NCBI RefSeq assembly: GCF_014218805.1
Contig: NZ_JACJUV010000001.1
Span: 868,001 to 932,000, forward strand
Length of the DNA: 64,000 nt
Source of the DNA: Teredinibacter franksiae
GTDB taxonomy: Bacteria > Pseudomonadota > Gammaproteobacteria > Pseudomonadales > Cellvibrionaceae
Reading direction: 5' to 3'
A model generated the notes under the pieces. That model was not told the origin of the DNA. It did no database searches and was given only the letters and a program-made list of their open reading frames with translations. Shown here in pieces: positions 1 through 8,985 of this stretch. Both the position numbers and the translations under genes were made by a program. Positions within the stretch are counted from its first letter, which is position 1. The number at the start of each line of letters is the position of its first letter.

Positions 1-935
1 ATGGTGCTCTTGCCAAACTTAAGGATAATATCACCCACCCGAATCCCCGATTTATCGGCAGGCCCGCCCCGCTCCATTTGCGCAACCAGTGCACCCTGCG
101 GCTTTTTCAGGCCAAATGAATCGGCAAGGTTTTTATCGACTTCCTGAATAACAACCCCTAACCAGCCTCGATCAACCCGACCTTTCTCCTTAAGCTGCGA
201 TACCACGTTAATAGCCACCGCAGACGGAATAGCAAAAGAGAGCCCAATTGAACCGCCGGAACGGGTGTATATTTGGGAGTTTACACCGACCACTTTGCCT
301 TCTAGATTAAACAGCGGCCCGCCTGAATTACCCGGGTTAATCGCCACATCGGTCTGGATAAAGGGCACATAGTTTTCATTTTTTTCCGTGGGAATACTGC
401 GCCCAATCGCACTGACAATACCGGCACTGGCAGAAAAGTCGAGCCCAAACGGTGACCCAATTGCCACCACCCACTCGCCAACTTTCAGCGCTTCGCTCGA
501 CTCCAACTCTAGAAACGGCAGGTCGTCTTCATCGACTTTTAACAACGCGAGATCAGATCGCGGGTCAGAGCCGATGATCATTGCTTTAAATTCTCGCCGA
601 TCGACCAAACGTACCACTATCTCATCAGCATCTTCTATGACGTGGTTATTGGTCAGTAGGTAGCCGTCCGCAGAAATGAAAAAACCCGACCCCATGGAGT
701 GCATATTGCGCTCGGGCATTTCTCTGGGCTCGAATAAATGACGAAAAATATCGGGAATTTGGTGACTAGGGGGCAGGTTTAAGCCCCCCTGTTTCACTTT
801 GGTAACCGTATTAATTTTGACTACAGCAGGAGAGGACTTTTCAATTAGCGGTGTAAAGTCTGGAAGGTTATAACCGGCTGCGGAGGCAACTGCAGGCAAT
901 ACAAGAACCAGCAGAATCATAAACCTTACAATCAT
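1..935 (-). CDS. mucD: MucD/DegP-type periplasmic serine protease, C-terminus beyond window
   Basis: Translating the minus strand from the ATG at 933-935 gives a signal peptide (about residues 1-20, ending ASAA) and a trypsin-like HtrA domain. The triad is visible: His98 in TNNHVIEDAD, Asp128 in SDPRSDLALL and Ser204 in NPGNSGGPL. A first PDZ domain follows (GWLGVVIQEV onward) and runs off the window at base 1. A GGAG Shine-Dalgarno sequence lies 8 bases before the start. In this family MucD degrades misfolded envelope proteins and restrains the sigma-E/AlgU response. It is the last visible gene of the rpoE-mucA-mucB-rseC-mucD row, as in Pseudomonas. About 311 residues are present; the family is usually 460-475. 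Confidence 0.95.
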   Translation of the reverse strand, partial: MIVRFMILLVLVLPAVASAAGYNLPDFTPLIEKSSPAVVKINTVTKVKQGGLNLPPSHQIPDIFRHLFEPREMPERNMHSMGSGFFISADGYLLTNNHVIEDADEIVVRLVDRREFKAMIIGSDPRSDLALLKVDEDDLPFLELESSEALKVGEWVVAIGSPFGLDFSASAGIVSAIGRSIPTEKNENYVPFIQTDVAINPGNSGGPLFNLEGKVVGVNSQIYTRSGGSIGLSFAIPSAVAINVVSQLKEKGRVDRGWLGVVIQEVDKNLADSFGLKKPQGALVAQMERGGPADKSGIRVGDIILKFGKST

Positions 936-985
936 TCGTATTTCTCCGATATTTCGCTTGTATATGAAAGACTATCTTCTTTAAT

Positions 986-1462
986 TCAGAACATCTGATT
1001 AACAACAGGTTCCCGATTTGTAGAATTCACTTCCAGCAGGGTTGCATGCAGGCATTCTCTAGACACTAATATTCGGGCGCTTGTACGGACAATCAATCCC
1101 CCCGCAAATAAACCCAAACATGTCGCCGCTAAAAGCCAGCCCTCGTGCGCAGTGAACCGCGAGCACAGCACCAGCCCCAACAGCATCGAGAGCATCGGTA
1201 AACCATAGCTGAAAAAAGCACCTTTTACGAAGGCGGCCTCTTCAACACCAATCGTTACTTCATCACCCACAACCAGATCGGACGACGAAAGAGAGGATGA
1301 AAATAATGCCTTAACACGAGTGAATTGACTGCCCGCTGAGGCTAGTAATTTCTGACCACAGCCATGCCGAGCCCTGCATTGAGAGCACGCTGACTGCTGC
1401 AGGGTTTCAACCCATACACCATCTTCATCTAGCGCAATAACTCTGCCAATTTCAGTCAACAT
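986..1462 (-). CDS. rseC: RseC/MucC-family inner membrane regulator
   Basis: The 158-residue protein starts with a short cytoplasmic part carrying the cysteine cluster Cys26, Cys29 and Cys35 (CSQCRARHGCG). Two hydrophobic segments follow at about residues 81-102 and 108-125. This is the RseC/MucC layout (SoxR-reducing / sigma-E positive regulator family). The gene sits between mucB and mucD, as in Pseudomonas and many other gammaproteobacteria. Family members modulate sigma-E activity and have been linked to keeping SoxR reduced; the exact role here is inferred. The cysteines suggest metal or Fe-S binding. Confidence 0.9.
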   Translation of the reverse strand: MLTEIGRVIALDEDGVWVETLQQSACSQCRARHGCGQKLLASAGSQFTRVKALFSSSLSSSDLVVGDEVTIGVEEAAFVKGAFFSYGLPMLSMLLGLVLCSRFTAHEGWLLAATCLGLFAGGLIVRTSARILVSRECLHATLLEVNSTNREPVVNQMF

Positions 1463-1533
1463 GAAAGAACTTACTCCGGGAAGGACATACAGATACGACC
1501 TATTGTAATGCTAAAACCTAGGGCGCTTCACAA

Positions 1534-2619
1534 TTACTGTGGAATCGGTAAATCTGCGGTAGCCTTGCTGGCCTCCGGATTAACGATTGAGCGAAGTATT
1601 CGCAGCGCCGAGGCTTCGGGCAGCTCGCCCACCAAAGTCACATGCAAGAATGTGTCGTCAAAACGAAATAAATCCATCATCAGCAGGGTCGCGCCACGCT
1701 GAGCCACACCTCTGGGAATACGTTGTGCCGCATTATTCTCGGGCACTAAACTTGGGTTTGCAAACACAGAAAACGCCGACAATCCATCGGTGTACGTATG
1801 CACCAAGCCGTCAAGCTCAGTCCATTGCGAGCTGGCTAGGGTGAATCCCGAAGGCACCCAAGTAGGAAGCCACTCTGTGAGTGGGTTTTCGCCCTCGGTA
1901 GGCGTTTTACTGGTCATTATTGCTGCCCGCTCACCACACACAGGGGAATCCCTTGGCGTTGCCACAAAAGCATCAAGCTCTTCGTCGCTCCACTGCGGGT
2001 TATATTCAAAAGCGACGAACTGCATACGCTCCAGCACTGATTTAGCCGACATAATCAATACTTTCAGCAACACACCGGATTCAATATCGACCCCCAAGCT
2101 CATGCCATACCGCTGATTATCCTTCGGCAAAAGCTGCACAACGGCCACTGTGCGACCAGCAACGCGGTCATAACCTTTAAAATACAGGTGGTAATATTCG
2201 TTAAAGCCCACCGCTCGGCCATTACTGGTTGCCAGCGTTGCTCCGCGAATCATACGCCCCCCCAGTGACTCACAAGCGGCCGCGCGGCCGTCTAGAGCAA
2301 GCGATTGTTCCGGGCCATTAAGCTGCACATAGCGCTCGTGCTCAACGCCGTCGATGACGGCATGGGTAACATCCAATGTTTCTAAACTGCCACCATGCTC
2401 ATAGGTAAACACACCACGATAGTTATGCTTGCGCATGGCATTGGTTAGCTGGGCAAGTATTTTCTCGGCAGAGGGCTCGGTTTCCACTGCGTGGACAAAA
2501 AGTGGCGCAGTAAAAAGGGCAAGTAGTATACCCGCCCGAAAACTGTTCTTTAGATAATCAAAAAGCACGTAGCGCTCAACCTTTTTGATATGTTGGAAAG
2601 GAGCGAAAGAATTTTTCAC
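1534..2619 (-). CDS. mucB: MucB/RseB periplasmic regulator of sigma E
   Basis: The product is 361 residues with an N-terminal hydrophobic export segment (about 29-44, ending FVHA). It is followed by a RseB-type lipoprotein-localisation-like fold (YRGVFTYEHGG, EYYHLYFKGYDRVAGR) and a C-terminal domain. In the family it binds the periplasmic part of RseA/MucA and shields it from DegS-type cleavage until envelope stress. The start given is a GTG with a weak ribosome site. A second GTG 17 codons further in, at the valine of RYVLFDYL, would give a more normal signal peptide and may be the true start. It lies 14 bases after mucA. Confidence 0.9.
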   Translation of the reverse strand: MKNSFAPFQHIKKVERYVLFDYLKNSFRAGILLALFTAPLFVHAVETEPSAEKILAQLTNAMRKHNYRGVFTYEHGGSLETLDVTHAVIDGVEHERYVQLNGPEQSLALDGRAAACESLGGRMIRGATLATSNGRAVGFNEYYHLYFKGYDRVAGRTVAVVQLLPKDNQRYGMSLGVDIESGVLLKVLIMSAKSVLERMQFVAFEYNPQWSDEELDAFVATPRDSPVCGERAAIMTSKTPTEGENPLTEWLPTWVPSGFTLASSQWTELDGLVHTYTDGLSAFSVFANPSLVPENNAAQRIPRGVAQRGATLLMMDLFRFDDTFLHVTLVGELPEASALRILRSIVNPEASKATADLPIPQ

Positions 2620-2633
2620 GCTTTAAATGAGGT

Positions 2634-3437
2634 TTATTCAGCCTCGCTCGGCGTTAGCGTTTTTTCAGGGGTGTCATTAACTGCACCACTTTGCATGCTA
2701 TCAACCTGCGCATTCAAATCGGTAAGACGGGCAAAGGATATCACCCCAAGATCACTATTTTCCGACACCTGCTGTGCATGAATCATCATCAAACGACTGA
2801 AATGTGCCTGTAATTCAGGGTCTGCAACCATGGGCAGGGTTCCATTCTCGCTAGCCGGTATGCTGCGTGTAAGACCCTGCGAGGGTAAATTTTGACGGGG
2901 GGCATTCTGCACGGTGCTGACCGTGCGAGCCGATAGCTGAGGGGCATCAAAACCAGCCGGTACTACTGCCGAATTAAGATCCGGAGCAACGAAAGGCTCG
3001 ACATCGGCAAGATTCGCATGGGGCTGTTCATCCACGCGCTCTGAGTACTGCTGAACCCCCACCAATAACCCAAGCGCAACAGCCGCGGCAATGCTGCTCT
3101 TTGCCATGGCGTCTAACCATTTTCGGGCTTTACCACCAGTAGAGGTAGAGGAGTGCGAAGGCTCTACTGCAATTTCCGCACGAAGATGTTCTGATAAATC
3201 GACAGGCATAGCCGCAGACGGCTCATTTCTGAGAATGGCACTGGCCACATGATAACGCTGCCACTTTGCTCTAACGTGGTCGCTGTCTTCTGCCTCCCGC
3301 AGAACGCGCCGCACATCAAGGTCATTGCCTTGGTTGTCCAACAGGGCAGAAATGGATTCGCTAACAGCTGCACTGATATCAAGTACTTTTTCGTCATTGA
3401 TACCCGATGGCTTTTCGTGATCTGAACGAGAACTCAT
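2634..3437 (-). CDS. mucA: MucA/RseA anti-sigma-E factor
   Basis: The 267-residue protein has the RseA N-terminal pattern (ISALLDNQGNDLDVRRVL, then WQRYHVASAILRNE) that binds the sigma factor. A single transmembrane segment follows at about 113-129 and then a periplasmic tail. It is a membrane anti-sigma factor holding RpoE inactive until regulated proteolysis. It sits directly downstream of rpoE and upstream of its partner mucB. At 267 residues it is longer than the usual 190-215; the extra length is in the low-complexity periplasmic region. Confidence 0.9.
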   Translation of the reverse strand: MSSRSDHEKPSGINDEKVLDISAAVSESISALLDNQGNDLDVRRVLREAEDSDHVRAKWQRYHVASAILRNEPSAAMPVDLSEHLRAEIAVEPSHSSTSTGGKARKWLDAMAKSSIAAAVALGLLVGVQQYSERVDEQPHANLADVEPFVAPDLNSAVVPAGFDAPQLSARTVSTVQNAPRQNLPSQGLTRSIPASENGTLPMVADPELQAHFSRLMMIHAQQVSENSDLGVISFARLTDLNAQVDSMQSGAVNDTPEKTLTPSEAE

Positions 3438-3635
3438 AAAATAACGCCTGGAGTTAAAATCGCAGCTTTTGAAGCTGTCATTGTAATCAATTTTTTTGTG
3501 CCTGGAGTATTTACCTGCTCTTGCCAGAGACAGTAAACCATACTCACCAAATCAGACACCCTTACACCCGTTTTGTTTCAACACATTACTAAATTTTTTA
3601 CTGCCATCGCTGAACAACAAACCCTAGGGCGCAAG

Positions 3636-4220
3636 CTAATTCAGCAGGGGCGCCATCTGCTTATCAATGGACTCCCTTGCACGAAAGATTCGCGAGCGAA
3701 CGGTGCCCACAGGACAGCCCATTACCTCAGCAATTTCTTCGTAGCTCATACCCTCCATTTCCCTTAGAGTAACGGCTGTTCGCAAATCCTCTGGCAAGCT
3801 TCTTAGCGCTTTATGTACAACGGTCTCAAGCTGGTCTCGCATCATTTGACCTTCAGGCGAACCCAAGTCCTTAAGCTGCTCACTGCCGCTGTAGTACTCG
3901 GCATCTTCCACATCAACATCGGAAGACGGTGGCCTACGCCCACGAGACACCAGATGATTCTTCGCTGTGTTGATGGCAATGCGGTAGATCCAAGTATAGA
4001 AAGCACTATCACCACGAAAATTAGGCAGCGCGCGATAGGCCTTAATAAAGGCTTCCTGGGCTACATCCTGCACCTCCGCACTGTCTTTAACGAACCGGCT
4101 AATGATTGCTAGAATTTTATGCTGGTACTTCAACACCAACAGATCGAATGCGCGCTTATCACCCTTCTGTACACGGGCAACCAGCTGTTCATCTGTTTGA
4201 GAAGCGGGTTGAACCGCCAT
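3636..4220 (-). CDS. rpoE: RNA polymerase sigma-E factor (RpoE/AlgU)
   Basis: The product is a 194-residue ECF sigma factor. Region 2 is visible as FDLLVLKYQHKILAIISRFV and EAFIKAYRALPNFRGDSAFY, with TWIYRIAINTAKNHLV. Region 4 is visible as LREMEGMSYEEIAEVMGCP and GTVRSRIFRARE. It directs transcription of envelope-stress genes and is first in the rpoE-mucA-mucB-rseC-mucD row. A candidate sigma-E promoter lies about 130 bases upstream, which would give autoregulation. Divergent nadB next door is the usual Pseudomonas arrangement. Confidence 0.97.
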   Translation of the reverse strand: MAVQPASQTDEQLVARVQKGDKRAFDLLVLKYQHKILAIISRFVKDSAEVQDVAQEAFIKAYRALPNFRGDSAFYTWIYRIAINTAKNHLVSRGRRPPSSDVDVEDAEYYSGSEQLKDLGSPEGQMMRDQLETVVHKALRSLPEDLRTAVTLREMEGMSYEEIAEVMGCPVGTVRSRIFRARESIDKQMAPLLN

Positions 4221-4350
4221 TGACTACTCCCAAAGCTTCTATACAGAAGCAACTTAAACCTATTATTGCTTTGATATTAGCCCAGTGAGCGTATTCGCCA
4301 CTGGACCAAAAGACCAGACAACCCTGTTTCCGATCGGCAGTTCAGGAATA

Positions 4351-4378
4351 TCTGATTAATCGACTAAAATAAAGTTCC
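4351..4378 (-). promoter_or_regulatory. Candidate sigma-E autoregulatory promoter of rpoE
   Basis: On the minus strand GGAACTT (4372-4378) is followed after 16 bases by TCAGA (4351-4355). This fits the ECF sigma-E pattern of a GGAACTT -35 box and a TCnnA -10 box at 15-17 spacing. It would give an rpoE leader of about 130 bases. Known rpoE/algU genes are autoregulated this way; activity here is inferred from sequence. Confidence 0.6.
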
Positions 4379-4553
4379 ATACGCCACTGATTTTTTACTG
4401 CATACCCTGATGCGTTCACAGCCTCTAAGGTTAGGCCAGATCAATAAATATCAATGGTAGAATCGCCCTTTAGGCAATTATTACTGCTTCGTGAAGCACT
4501 TAGGGTATAGTCCATTCTAAGCCATAATCCCCAACCATAGACCGCCGCTATCG

Positions 4554-6191
4554 ATGATCAAAAACCAAACAGCCAGCCCGTTCAGTTACGACGTACTTAT
4601 TCTCGGTAGCGGTGCTGCAGGGCTATCACTGGCGCTAAACCTAAACCCACAATTAAACGTTGCCGTACTCAGTAAAAGCCAACTCAATGAAGGTTCAACC
4701 TGGTATGCCCAGGGCGGCATAGCCGCCGTACTGGACGATAACGACTCCATTGAATCGCACGTCACGGACACCCTCAACGCCGGTGGCGGGCTGTGCCATA
4801 AAGACGCGGTAGAATTCACCGTGAGCCACAGTACTCAGGCTATTCAATGGCTGATCGACTTGGGCGTCAATTTTACTCGCAAACCCAGCTCTGGTGACTT
4901 TCACCTAACGCGCGAAGGCGGTCACAGCCAAAGACGTATTATTCACAGTGCTGACGCCACTGGGCGGGCGCTACATACCACGCTGATCGAAAAAGTAGAA
5001 GCCGCCCCCAATATTAAACTGTACGACCACTTTATCGCCCTAGACCTAATTTCACAGCCAGACCCATCAAGTAAAAAACTCCGCTGTACAGGCGCCTACG
5101 TTTACAACCGCAATACCGACAGTGTGGATACTTTTGCCGCAAAAACCGTGGTTCTTGCCACCGGCGGCGCCAGCAAAGTATACCTCTACTCCTCTAACCC
5201 CGACGGCGCCAGTGGTGACGGCATTGCCATGGCATGGCGAGCAGGCTGCCGCGTGGCGAACATGGAATTTAATCAGTTTCACCCTACTTGCCTGTTTAAC
5301 CCGAAGGCAAAATCCTTTTTGATTACCGAAGCTGTTCGCGGAGAAGGTGGCAAATTACGCCTACCTAACGGCGAACGTTTTATGGATCGCTTTCACAAAC
5401 TGGGAGAGTTAGCACCACGAGATGTAGTCGCACGCGCAATAGACCATGAAATGAAACGGCTTGGTAGCGATTGCGTTTATCTTGACATCAGTCACAAAAC
5501 ACCGGAGTTTATTGCTTCTCACTTTCCTACCGTAAAACAGAAATGCCTGAGCTACGGAATTGATATCACCAAAGAAGCAATTCCAGTGGTGCCAGCCGCA
5601 CATTACACCTGTGGTGGCGTTGTAGTCGATAAATCAGGACAAACGGATTTGAGTAACCTCTACGCCATTGGTGAAACCTCTTTTACCGGGCTTCACGGCG
5701 CGAACCGTATGGCCAGTAACTCACTACTCGAATGTGTGGTTTATGCGCAGTCTGCCGCTAACGCTATAGAGTCTTCTATCAATGCCATTGCCCCTCACAC
5801 AGCCATAGCCGGTTGGGATGCAACCCGCGTAACCAACTCCGATGAAGATGTTGTTATTTCGCACAACTGGGACGAGCTACGCCGCTTTATGTGGGACTAT
5901 GTGGGCATTGTGAGAACACAAAAACGCCTCGAAAGGGCCGACCACCGAATAAAATTACTTAAAAAAGAAATTAACGAATACTATTCCAACTACAAAGTAG
6001 GCAACGACCTTATCGAGCTACGCAACTTAGCCGTGGTTGCAGAGCTCATAATTCGCTCCGCTATGCGCCGCAAGGAAAGCCGTGGCCTGCACTACTCGCT
6101 CGACTACCCTAATCTGGCTGAAGTAGCCCGCGACACTATACTTGTGCCTGATAATTTTGCCAGCCAGGACATCATCGTCCATCAGAACTGA
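4554..6191 (+). CDS. nadB: L-aspartate oxidase
   Basis: The 545-residue flavoprotein has an N-terminal FAD-binding fold ([16 protein letters not shown]), the [14 protein letters not shown] loop, and the active-site [12 protein letters not shown] stretch. It also shows [15 protein letters not shown] and [16 protein letters not shown]. The length matches the family (about 540). NadB oxidises L-aspartate to iminoaspartate, the first step of de novo NAD synthesis, in the cytoplasm. It is divergent from rpoE and convergent with ygfX, whose 3' end overlaps its own by 20 bases. A TGCTTC/GAAGCA inverted repeat at 4485-4498 lies in the upstream region; its meaning is unknown. Confidence 0.97.
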   Translation: MIKNQTASPFSYDVLILGSGAAGLSLALNLNPQLNVAVLSKSQLNEGSTWYAQGGIAAVLDDNDSIESHVTDTLNAGGGLCHKDAVEFTVSHSTQAIQWLIDLGVNFTRKPSSGDFHLTREGGHSQRRIIHSADATGRALHTTLIEKVEAAPNIKLYDHFIALDLISQPDPSSKKLRCTGAYVYNRNTDSVDTFAAKTVVLATGGASKVYLYSSNPDGASGDGIAMAWRAGCRVANMEFNQFHPTCLFNPKAKSFLITEAVRGEGGKLRLPNGERFMDRFHKLGELAPRDVVARAIDHEMKRLGSDCVYLDISHKTPEFIASHFPTVKQKCLSYGIDITKEAIPVVPAAHYTCGGVVVDKSGQTDLSNLYAIGETSFTGLHGANRMASNSLLECVVYAQSAANAIESSINAIAPHTAIAGWDATRVTNSDEDVVISHNWDELRRFMWDYVGIVRTQKRLERADHRIKLLKKEINEYYSNYKVGNDLIELRNLAVVAELIIRSAMRRKESRGLHYSLDYPNLAEVARDTILVPDNFASQDIIVHQN

Positions 6192-6648
6192 CGCCACCCA
6201 GAGGTAATTGGCGCAGTAAAATGCGTAATTGCCGGAAGGCGTCTTCATCTTTAAAACTTTGCCTAATCAGAATAAGTGAACTGGGAATAGCTAACGCACG
6301 AGGCTTGCGAAACATTAGCGCCACAAGAAAGCGTGTGAGGAAAATTTCGCGCACACCTGCACCTGCACCCAATCCAACCGCTATCGAGGTGCTGTTATTT
6401 TGCTTATCCGTGAAAACAAGCTGGTTATCCTGAATCTGCAATCCAACAATAACTCGCATTTGCTGCCAAAACCGCCATTGCCAGTAACCACTCAACAACC
6501 AGACCGCTACAGCACCTCCCCTTACCCACCAGTCAACCTGAAAAGTAAAAAGTAGGCAAAACACCAGCACATGTAGGGCAACACTCCACCAAACAAGTAT
6601 TGCCGCAGGCTGGAGCTCAAAATATGCCGAGGCACCCTGCCTAAGCAT
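6172..6648 (-). CDS. ygfX: YgfX/CptA-like membrane protein
   Basis: The 158-residue protein has two closely spaced hydrophobic segments in its first 60 residues and then a soluble part. It shares little obvious motif content with anything, so the call rests on architecture and on position: it follows sdhE by two bases, the conserved sdhE-ygfX (ygfY-ygfX) pair. In Escherichia coli YgfX (CptA) has been described as a membrane toxin that affects MreB and FtsZ, with SdhE as partner. The gene ends inside the 3' end of nadB on the opposite strand. Confidence 0.75.
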   Translation of the reverse strand: MLRQGASAYFELQPAAILVWWSVALHVLVFCLLFTFQVDWWVRGGAVAVWLLSGYWQWRFWQQMRVIVGLQIQDNQLVFTDKQNNSTSIAVGLGAGAGVREIFLTRFLVALMFRKPRALAIPSSLILIRQSFKDEDAFRQLRILLRQLPLGGVSSDGR

Positions 6649-6650
6649 AA

Positions 6651-6899
6651 CTACCCGCCTGCATTTGTAGCGTGGCTGCGGACAATGACTACAATCTCAC
6701 GGATGTCGGCCTCTTCAGGCTCACCTTTGTGTAAAAACCACTGGAACATATCCGGATCTTCACATTCCAACAGCTTTTCAAACAACTGCTGCTCCCGTTC
6801 GGGTAACGATGAATATACGTTTTCCACAAAGGGGGATAGAATCAGATCCAATTCCAACATGCCTCGGCGTGCGGCCCAACGTAGACGATTTAATTCCAT
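6651..6899 (-). CDS. sdhE: SdhE, FAD assembly factor for succinate dehydrogenase
   Basis: Starting at the ATG at 6897-6899 (MELNRLRWAARRGMLELD) the protein is 82 residues, the normal SdhE size. A longer in-frame extension upstream adds residues not typical of the family. The RRGMLELD stretch matches the conserved RGxxE motif, followed by the acidic helices (LFEKLLECEDPDMFQWFL). SdhE promotes covalent FAD attachment to SdhA and FrdA. It is co-transcribed with ygfX and divergent from ygfZ. Confidence 0.92.
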   Translation of the reverse strand: MELNRLRWAARRGMLELDLILSPFVENVYSSLPEREQQLFEKLLECEDPDMFQWFLHKGEPEEADIREIVVIVRSHATNAGG

Positions 6900-7009
6900 A
6901 AAAAATACCGGGTAGAAAAAATACGGGGGTCGATTGTAGCATGTGGCTGCAGGAACGAATTCGCCAACCAACACTAGGCCCACAAAACCCCATACGCAAG
7001 AACGCTGTT

Positions 7010-7966
7010 ATGACTAAAAATCAAACGCCCGTAGGGCAAGAAAACCAACTTATCGCCCTACCCCATTACACGCTCATCACCGTTCAGGGTGAAGATAGTG
7101 AAAAATTCCTTCAGGGGCAATGCACCTGTGATTTCACCCGTCTAACAACCCATGAGTGGTTGCTGGGCGCACACTGTAACGCTCAGGGGCGCATGCACAG
7201 CAGCTTTTACAGCGCAAGCTTAAGCGATGGTAGTATTGCCTTGCGGTTGCACACCAGCATTAAAGACTCAGCTTTAGCTGCGCTAAGTAAATACATTGTA
7301 TTTTCCAAAGCAGACATTAAAGCCACGGAGGTTGCCGTGTACGGACTTATAGTCTCGGAAGATACCAAGATTATTCCCGCCACCGATGCAGCGCTGCCTA
7401 CCCTAGGTCACTTCAGCACCCCAATAGAAGGGCTTACAATACTGCGGCTAGACGAACAGCGATGCGAACTCTGGATTAACGACAAGAGATTAGCGGCCAT
7501 AATTGCCGCTCAGTGTGAAAATGGTTTATCTGCAAAACCACAGGCGTGGGCCATTCAAAATATTCAACGTGGCATTGCAGAGGTACGCGTCGAATCAGCC
7601 GAAAAGCTGATTCCACAGGATCTCAATTTTCAACTACGAAATGGTATCGCATTCCAAAAAGGCTGCTATACAGGGCAAGAAATCATCGCCCGCATGCACT
7701 ACAAAGCCACACTCAAAAAACATCTTTACAGAGGTACACTAAAGCTGCCCGACGACGCTACACCACCCGCCTACGGCAACAGCATAATGCTTACCGGAGC
7801 AAGTCGTAGCAGCGGTTTTGTAGTTGATGCTGGGCATCTTGGTGATGGGCACTATGAATTTTTAGCCTTGGTTAAAGACGAAACCACCGCCAGTGAAAAC
7901 GTCATTCTCGAGGTTCCGTCACAACCAAAAATCACATGGCTACCCCTACCATATGCTATACCTTAA
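7010..7966 (+). CDS. ygfZ: YgfZ/GcvT-family folate-binding protein for Fe-S and tRNA modification
   Basis: I take the ATG at 7010 (MTKNQTPVGQENQL); an upstream in-frame ATG at 6941 would add 23 untypical residues. The product is 318 residues with the family signature KGCYTGQEIIAR in the C-terminal half and the GQCTCDFTRL region near the N-terminus. YgfZ binds folate and supports assembly or repair of certain Fe-S enzymes such as MiaB. It is divergent from sdhE, an arrangement found in many gammaproteobacteria. Confidence 0.93.
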   Translation: MTKNQTPVGQENQLIALPHYTLITVQGEDSEKFLQGQCTCDFTRLTTHEWLLGAHCNAQGRMHSSFYSASLSDGSIALRLHTSIKDSALAALSKYIVFSKADIKATEVAVYGLIVSEDTKIIPATDAALPTLGHFSTPIEGLTILRLDEQRCELWINDKRLAAIIAAQCENGLSAKPQAWAIQNIQRGIAEVRVESAEKLIPQDLNFQLRNGIAFQKGCYTGQEIIARMHYKATLKKHLYRGTLKLPDDATPPAYGNSIMLTGASRSSGFVVDAGHLGDGHYEFLALVKDETTASENVILEVPSQPKITWLPLPYAIP

Positions 7967-8082
7967 CAAAGCGAACACCAGCCCCTCTCCTGCAACCAAA
8001 TAATCCCCCCGCCAATTCAGCGGGCCAAATTGGTGCTCGCTGCATCCTTACTCTGCTAACGTCAGCGAATGAGAGAGCCAAT

Positions 8083-8925
8083 ATGAATGCCCTTGCCGAA
8101 CAGGTTTTGCAAGATATCAACGGTGCCATCGATAACGACAAACTAATACTCCCAACACTACCCGAAATTGCACTGCGGGTACGGGAAGTAGCCGACGACC
8201 CAGATGCCAGTATTAGACAACTAGGTAATGCCATCAGCTCAGATGCAGCACTGACGGCAAGAGTGATAAAAATTGCCAACAGCCCACTGTTTCGAGCCCG
8301 CCGAGAAATTGAAGACTTGAATATGGCTCTTTCACGCCTGGGAATGCAGTACACCTGTAACCTTGCAACCGGGCTGGCAATGGAGCAAATGTTTCAAGCT
8401 ACGTCGGATTTAATCGACAAACGCTTGCGCGCAGTGTGGTCGCGCTCCAGTGAAATAGCCGGAATGTGCCATGTATTATGCAAACACCGAACAAATCTTC
8501 GAGCCGACCAAGCCGCCCTGGCTGGCCTAGTGCATCAAATCGGAGTGCTACCCGTACTCTCCTACGCCGAAGACAACCCTTCCCTTATGTCCAGCAGCAT
8601 GGCGTTGGATGGTGTTATTGAGGCTATCCACCCAAAGCTAGGCGTTAAAATTCTGACCACTTGGGAGTTCCCAACCGAACTTCGTAACGTACCGGTAGAT
8701 TATTTAAACTTCACCCGTAAAATCGATAAGCCGGATTATGCCGATCTTGTGACGGTTGCCATGCTCCAAAACCAGGCCAGTGGCGTGGGTGACTACTTCG
8801 CCGAACTAGACTTAACCACCGTGCAGGCGTTTTACCGTTTGGATCTCGACCCGAATATTGAAGCCGCAGAAGCAGAAAATTTGAGCGAAGAAATGGAAGC
8901 AGCAATGGCAATGCTATCGAATTAA
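8083..8925 (+). CDS. HDOD-domain signalling protein
   Basis: The ATG at 8083 (MNALAEQVLQDINGAI), preceded by GAGAG, gives 280 residues. An in-frame ATG at 7936 lies inside ygfZ and is unlikely. The HDOD pattern is clear: LPTLPEIALRVREVADDP, then ISSDAALTARVIKIANSP. Later come LAGLVHQIGVLPVLSYAE and HPKLGVKILTTWEFP. HDOD proteins are HD-GYP relatives without the catalytic metal residues and act in signalling such as motility and cell-cycle control. No partner domain is fused here. A terminator follows at once. Confidence 0.9.
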   Translation: MNALAEQVLQDINGAIDNDKLILPTLPEIALRVREVADDPDASIRQLGNAISSDAALTARVIKIANSPLFRARREIEDLNMALSRLGMQYTCNLATGLAMEQMFQATSDLIDKRLRAVWSRSSEIAGMCHVLCKHRTNLRADQAALAGLVHQIGVLPVLSYAEDNPSLMSSSMALDGVIEAIHPKLGVKILTTWEFPTELRNVPVDYLNFTRKIDKPDYADLVTVAMLQNQASGVGDYFAELDLTTVQAFYRLDLDPNIEAAEAENLSEEMEAAMAMLSN

Positions 8926-8942
8926 AGATAAAAAACAAAAAA

Positions 8943-8968
8943 GCCTGCCGTAATCGGCAGGCTTTTTT
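8943..8968. terminator. Bidirectional Rho-independent terminator
   Basis: An 8-bp perfect stem GCCTGCCG/CGGCAGGC with loop TAAT is flanked by an A-run on the left and a T-run on the right. It can therefore serve both the HDOD gene (plus) and the M16 peptidase gene (minus), which converge here. Confidence 0.9.
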
Positions 8969-8985
8969 ATAAAGCGCTTTTACGC

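Noticed and set aside
4485..4511. TATAGT and the TGCTTC/GAAGCA hairpin as a nadB promoter-operator
   Set aside because: There is no acceptable -35 box at proper spacing, so I mention it only in the nadB entry.
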